A stretch of 7,658 nt of DNA from Nitratifractor sp. Its GTDB lineage: Bacteria; Campylobacterota; Campylobacteria; Campylobacterales; Sulfurovaceae. Every line of letters begins with the position of its first letter. Within the stretch, counting starts at the first letter, position 1. The position numbers were made by a program, and so were the translations under genes. The notes below the pieces were generated by a model that saw nothing but the letters and a program-made list of their open reading frames with translations, was not told the DNA's origin and did no database searches. The stretch is taken from positions 1 to 7,658 of the forward strand of contig JANTGQ010000058.1 of NCBI GenBank assembly GCA_024762845.1, in the 5' to 3' direction. Positions 6,828-7,658 of the stretch are shown in pieces.

Positions 6828-7003
6828 AATATTTATAAACCCGAATTATGCAATAGAATTGCAAGAAATGCGTCAAGTGCTTGTGCTATGGATGTTTACA
6901 AAAAATTTAAGGTTAACCCATAGGTTAATCGATGGTTTTTAGTGAATATCCATAGTGCAATGACTGATGCAGCTTCTGCAATCTCTCTTGCATTATTCGG
7001 GGT
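6828..7003 (+). ncRNA. ssrS: Structured RNA, probable 6S RNA
   Basis: 6S RNA binds the sigma-70 RNA polymerase holoenzyme as an open-promoter mimic. Folding by eye gives its expected architecture in about 175 bases. The closing stem is CCCGAAT (6840-6846) with ATTCGGG (6995-7001), a U-U mismatch, then ATGCAA (6848-6853) with TTGCAT (6988-6993). A central bubble follows, whose 3' strand carries the hairpin GATGCAG (6966-6972) / CTGCAATC (6976-6983). The terminal hairpin is GTCA (6872-6875) / TGAC (6961-6964), then 19 pairs 6881-6899 / 6942-6960 including four G-U, AAAAA (6901-6905) / TTTTT (6936-6940), and an 8-pair tip GGTTAACC (6911-6918) / GGTTAATC (6923-6930) with loop CATA. The ends are estimated and no T-run follows. 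The family call rests on shape, not on recalled sequence; a cis-regulatory leader of uup is the main alternative. Confidence 0.62.
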
Positions 7004-7008
7004 AAAGG
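7004..7008 (+). promoter_or_regulatory. Shine-Dalgarno of uup abutting the RNA fold
   Basis: AAAGG lies six bases before the uup ATG at 7015 and three bases after the last paired base of the RNA closing stem (7001). The site is free when the closing stem forms. If uup is expressed from the RNA promoter, processing or read-through must occur exactly here. Confidence 0.6.
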
Positions 7009-7014
7009 CAGTTT

Positions 7015-7658
7015 ATGGCGTATATTGATATGTATGATATCAAAAAGAAATATGATGTAAAGCAGATATTTGATGGTCTCGACTTTCACTTAGAAGCAGG
7101 TGAGCGAGTAGCCATTATTGGACAAAACGGATGCGGCAAGTCCACACTTATGAAACTAGCAATTGGAGCCGAAGAGCCAGACGAGGGAAAAGTTGTAGCA
7201 GACAGGTCAATAGAGATAGCAATACTTGACCAAAACCCTAAATTTAAAGAGGGTGCAACAGTCAAAGAGGCAATAGAGAGTGAACTTGGCGACCTGAAAG
7301 CAGCACAAGAGCGATACCAAGAGCTAAACGAAAAAATTGCCCAAGAGCAAGAGATGGAAAACGAAACTCTCTTCAAAGAGCTTGAGCAGGTTACCAACTA
7401 CCTAGACCACCACAACGCCTGGGATTTAAGCTCAAAGATTGAGCGTGCTATGCAAGAGTTTGATTTAAAGATCTACGAAGATAGACTCGTGCATTCACTC
7501 TCTGGGGGCGAACAGCGTCGTGTGGCACTTGCCAGTCTTATTTTAAAAAAGCCAGACCTTCTGCTACTGGATGAGCCTACAAACCACCTCGATGTCTATA
7601 TGGTGGAGTACCTCGAAGAGATTCTACTAAAAGAGAAGTTTACCCTTCTGCTTATCTC
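7015..7658 (+). CDS. uup: ABC-F family ATPase, Uup type (partial, 5' end)
   Basis: The gene is open to the right edge, with 214 complete codons of an expected 600 or more. It encodes the first nucleotide-binding domain of an ABC-F protein, soluble tandem ATPases that act on ribosomes. Walker A is GQNGCGKST (36-44). The signature is LSGGEQ (162-167). Walker B and the ABC-F signature are LLLLDEPTNHLD (182-193). The stretch LDHHNAWDLSSKIERAM (130-146), following a charged helical insert (about 90-128), closely resembles E. coli Uup (LDHHNLWQLENRI), which favours Uup over EttA or YheS. There is no transmembrane segment. The start is supported by AAAGG at 7004-7008 and by the family N-terminus. 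It follows the structured RNA directly. The second ATPase domain and any C-terminal coiled coil are outside the window. Confidence 0.9.
   Translation, partial: MAYIDMYDIKKKYDVKQIFDGLDFHLEAGERVAIIGQNGCGKSTLMKLAIGAEEPDEGKVVADRSIEIAILDQNPKFKEGATVKEAIESELGDLKAAQERYQELNEKIAQEQEMENETLFKELEQVTNYLDHHNAWDLSSKIERAMQEFDLKIYEDRLVHSLSGGEQRRVALASLILKKPDLLLLDEPTNHLDVYMVEYLEEILLKEKFTLLLI

Noticed and set aside
6828..7003. SRP (4.5S) RNA, tmRNA or a known riboswitch as the identity of the folded RNA
   Set aside because: The GGAAGCAGCC-type SRP apical motif, a tmRNA alanine acceptor and tag frame, and the conserved cores of TPP or cobalamin riboswitches are absent. There is also no terminator T-run before uup of the kind expected for a transcriptional riboswitch.
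7086..7397. Minus-strand open frame of 103 codons inside uup
   Set aside because: It is a serine-rich antisense shadow of the ABC-F ATPase domain and has no homology I recognise.
1..7658. Mobile element, CRISPR, defence system or horizontally acquired island
   Set aside because: No transposase, integrase, tandem spacer repeats or terminal repeats are seen. All protein genes are intact housekeeping families with similar base composition.

Overview
The window looks like a chromosomal piece of a Campylobacterota (epsilonproteobacterial) genome, probably from the Sulfurimonas/Sulfurovum side of that phylum. This rests on AT-rich coding with many AAA, TTA and ATA codons, the flavour of the proteins (for example the GLTYDSGGLSLKP and KLDKSGGAAV segments of the M17 aminopeptidase), -10 boxes without clear -35 boxes, and dense gene packing. 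The genus-level placement is inference. There are no mobile elements, CRISPR arrays, tRNAs or rRNAs.

Left part (1-2750, plus strand): a TATAAT promoter region with inverted and direct repeats precedes trpB (tryptophan synthase beta chain). pepA (M17 leucyl aminopeptidase) follows after 8 bases, and its Shine-Dalgarno sequence overlaps the trpB stop codon. trpA is not adjacent.

Middle part (2786-6759, minus strand): a run of five co-oriented genes. In transcription order they are a Ste24/CAAX-protease-like M48 membrane metallopeptidase, prmC (release-factor glutamine methyltransferase, overlapping the protease gene by 11 bases), a four-helix DUF4149/TMEM205-like membrane protein, a family 6 (HDG-type) DNA-deoxyinosine glycosylase, and apaH (Ap4A hydrolase). 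The run meets pepA convergently with only 35 bases between stops. The best intrinsic terminator for the minus-strand run lies inside the last codons of pepA.

Right part (6760-7658, plus strand): divergent promoters sit between the protease gene and an elaborately folded, roughly 175-base RNA (about 6828-7003). I could fold it by eye into a closing stem, an asymmetric central bubble with a small hairpin on its 3' strand, and a long, nearly continuous terminal hairpin. This is the architecture of 6S RNA (ssrS), the RNA mimic of an open promoter that binds RNA polymerase. Its 3' end abuts the Shine-Dalgarno of a Uup-type ABC-F ATPase gene that runs off the right edge, so RNA and mRNA may be one transcript, as 6S is co-transcribed with the downstream gene in E. 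coli. The competing reading is a cis-acting leader, possibly with a 24-codon leader ORF, controlling uup. This RNA is the most interesting item in the window; the protein-coding genes are otherwise intact, ordinary housekeeping genes.
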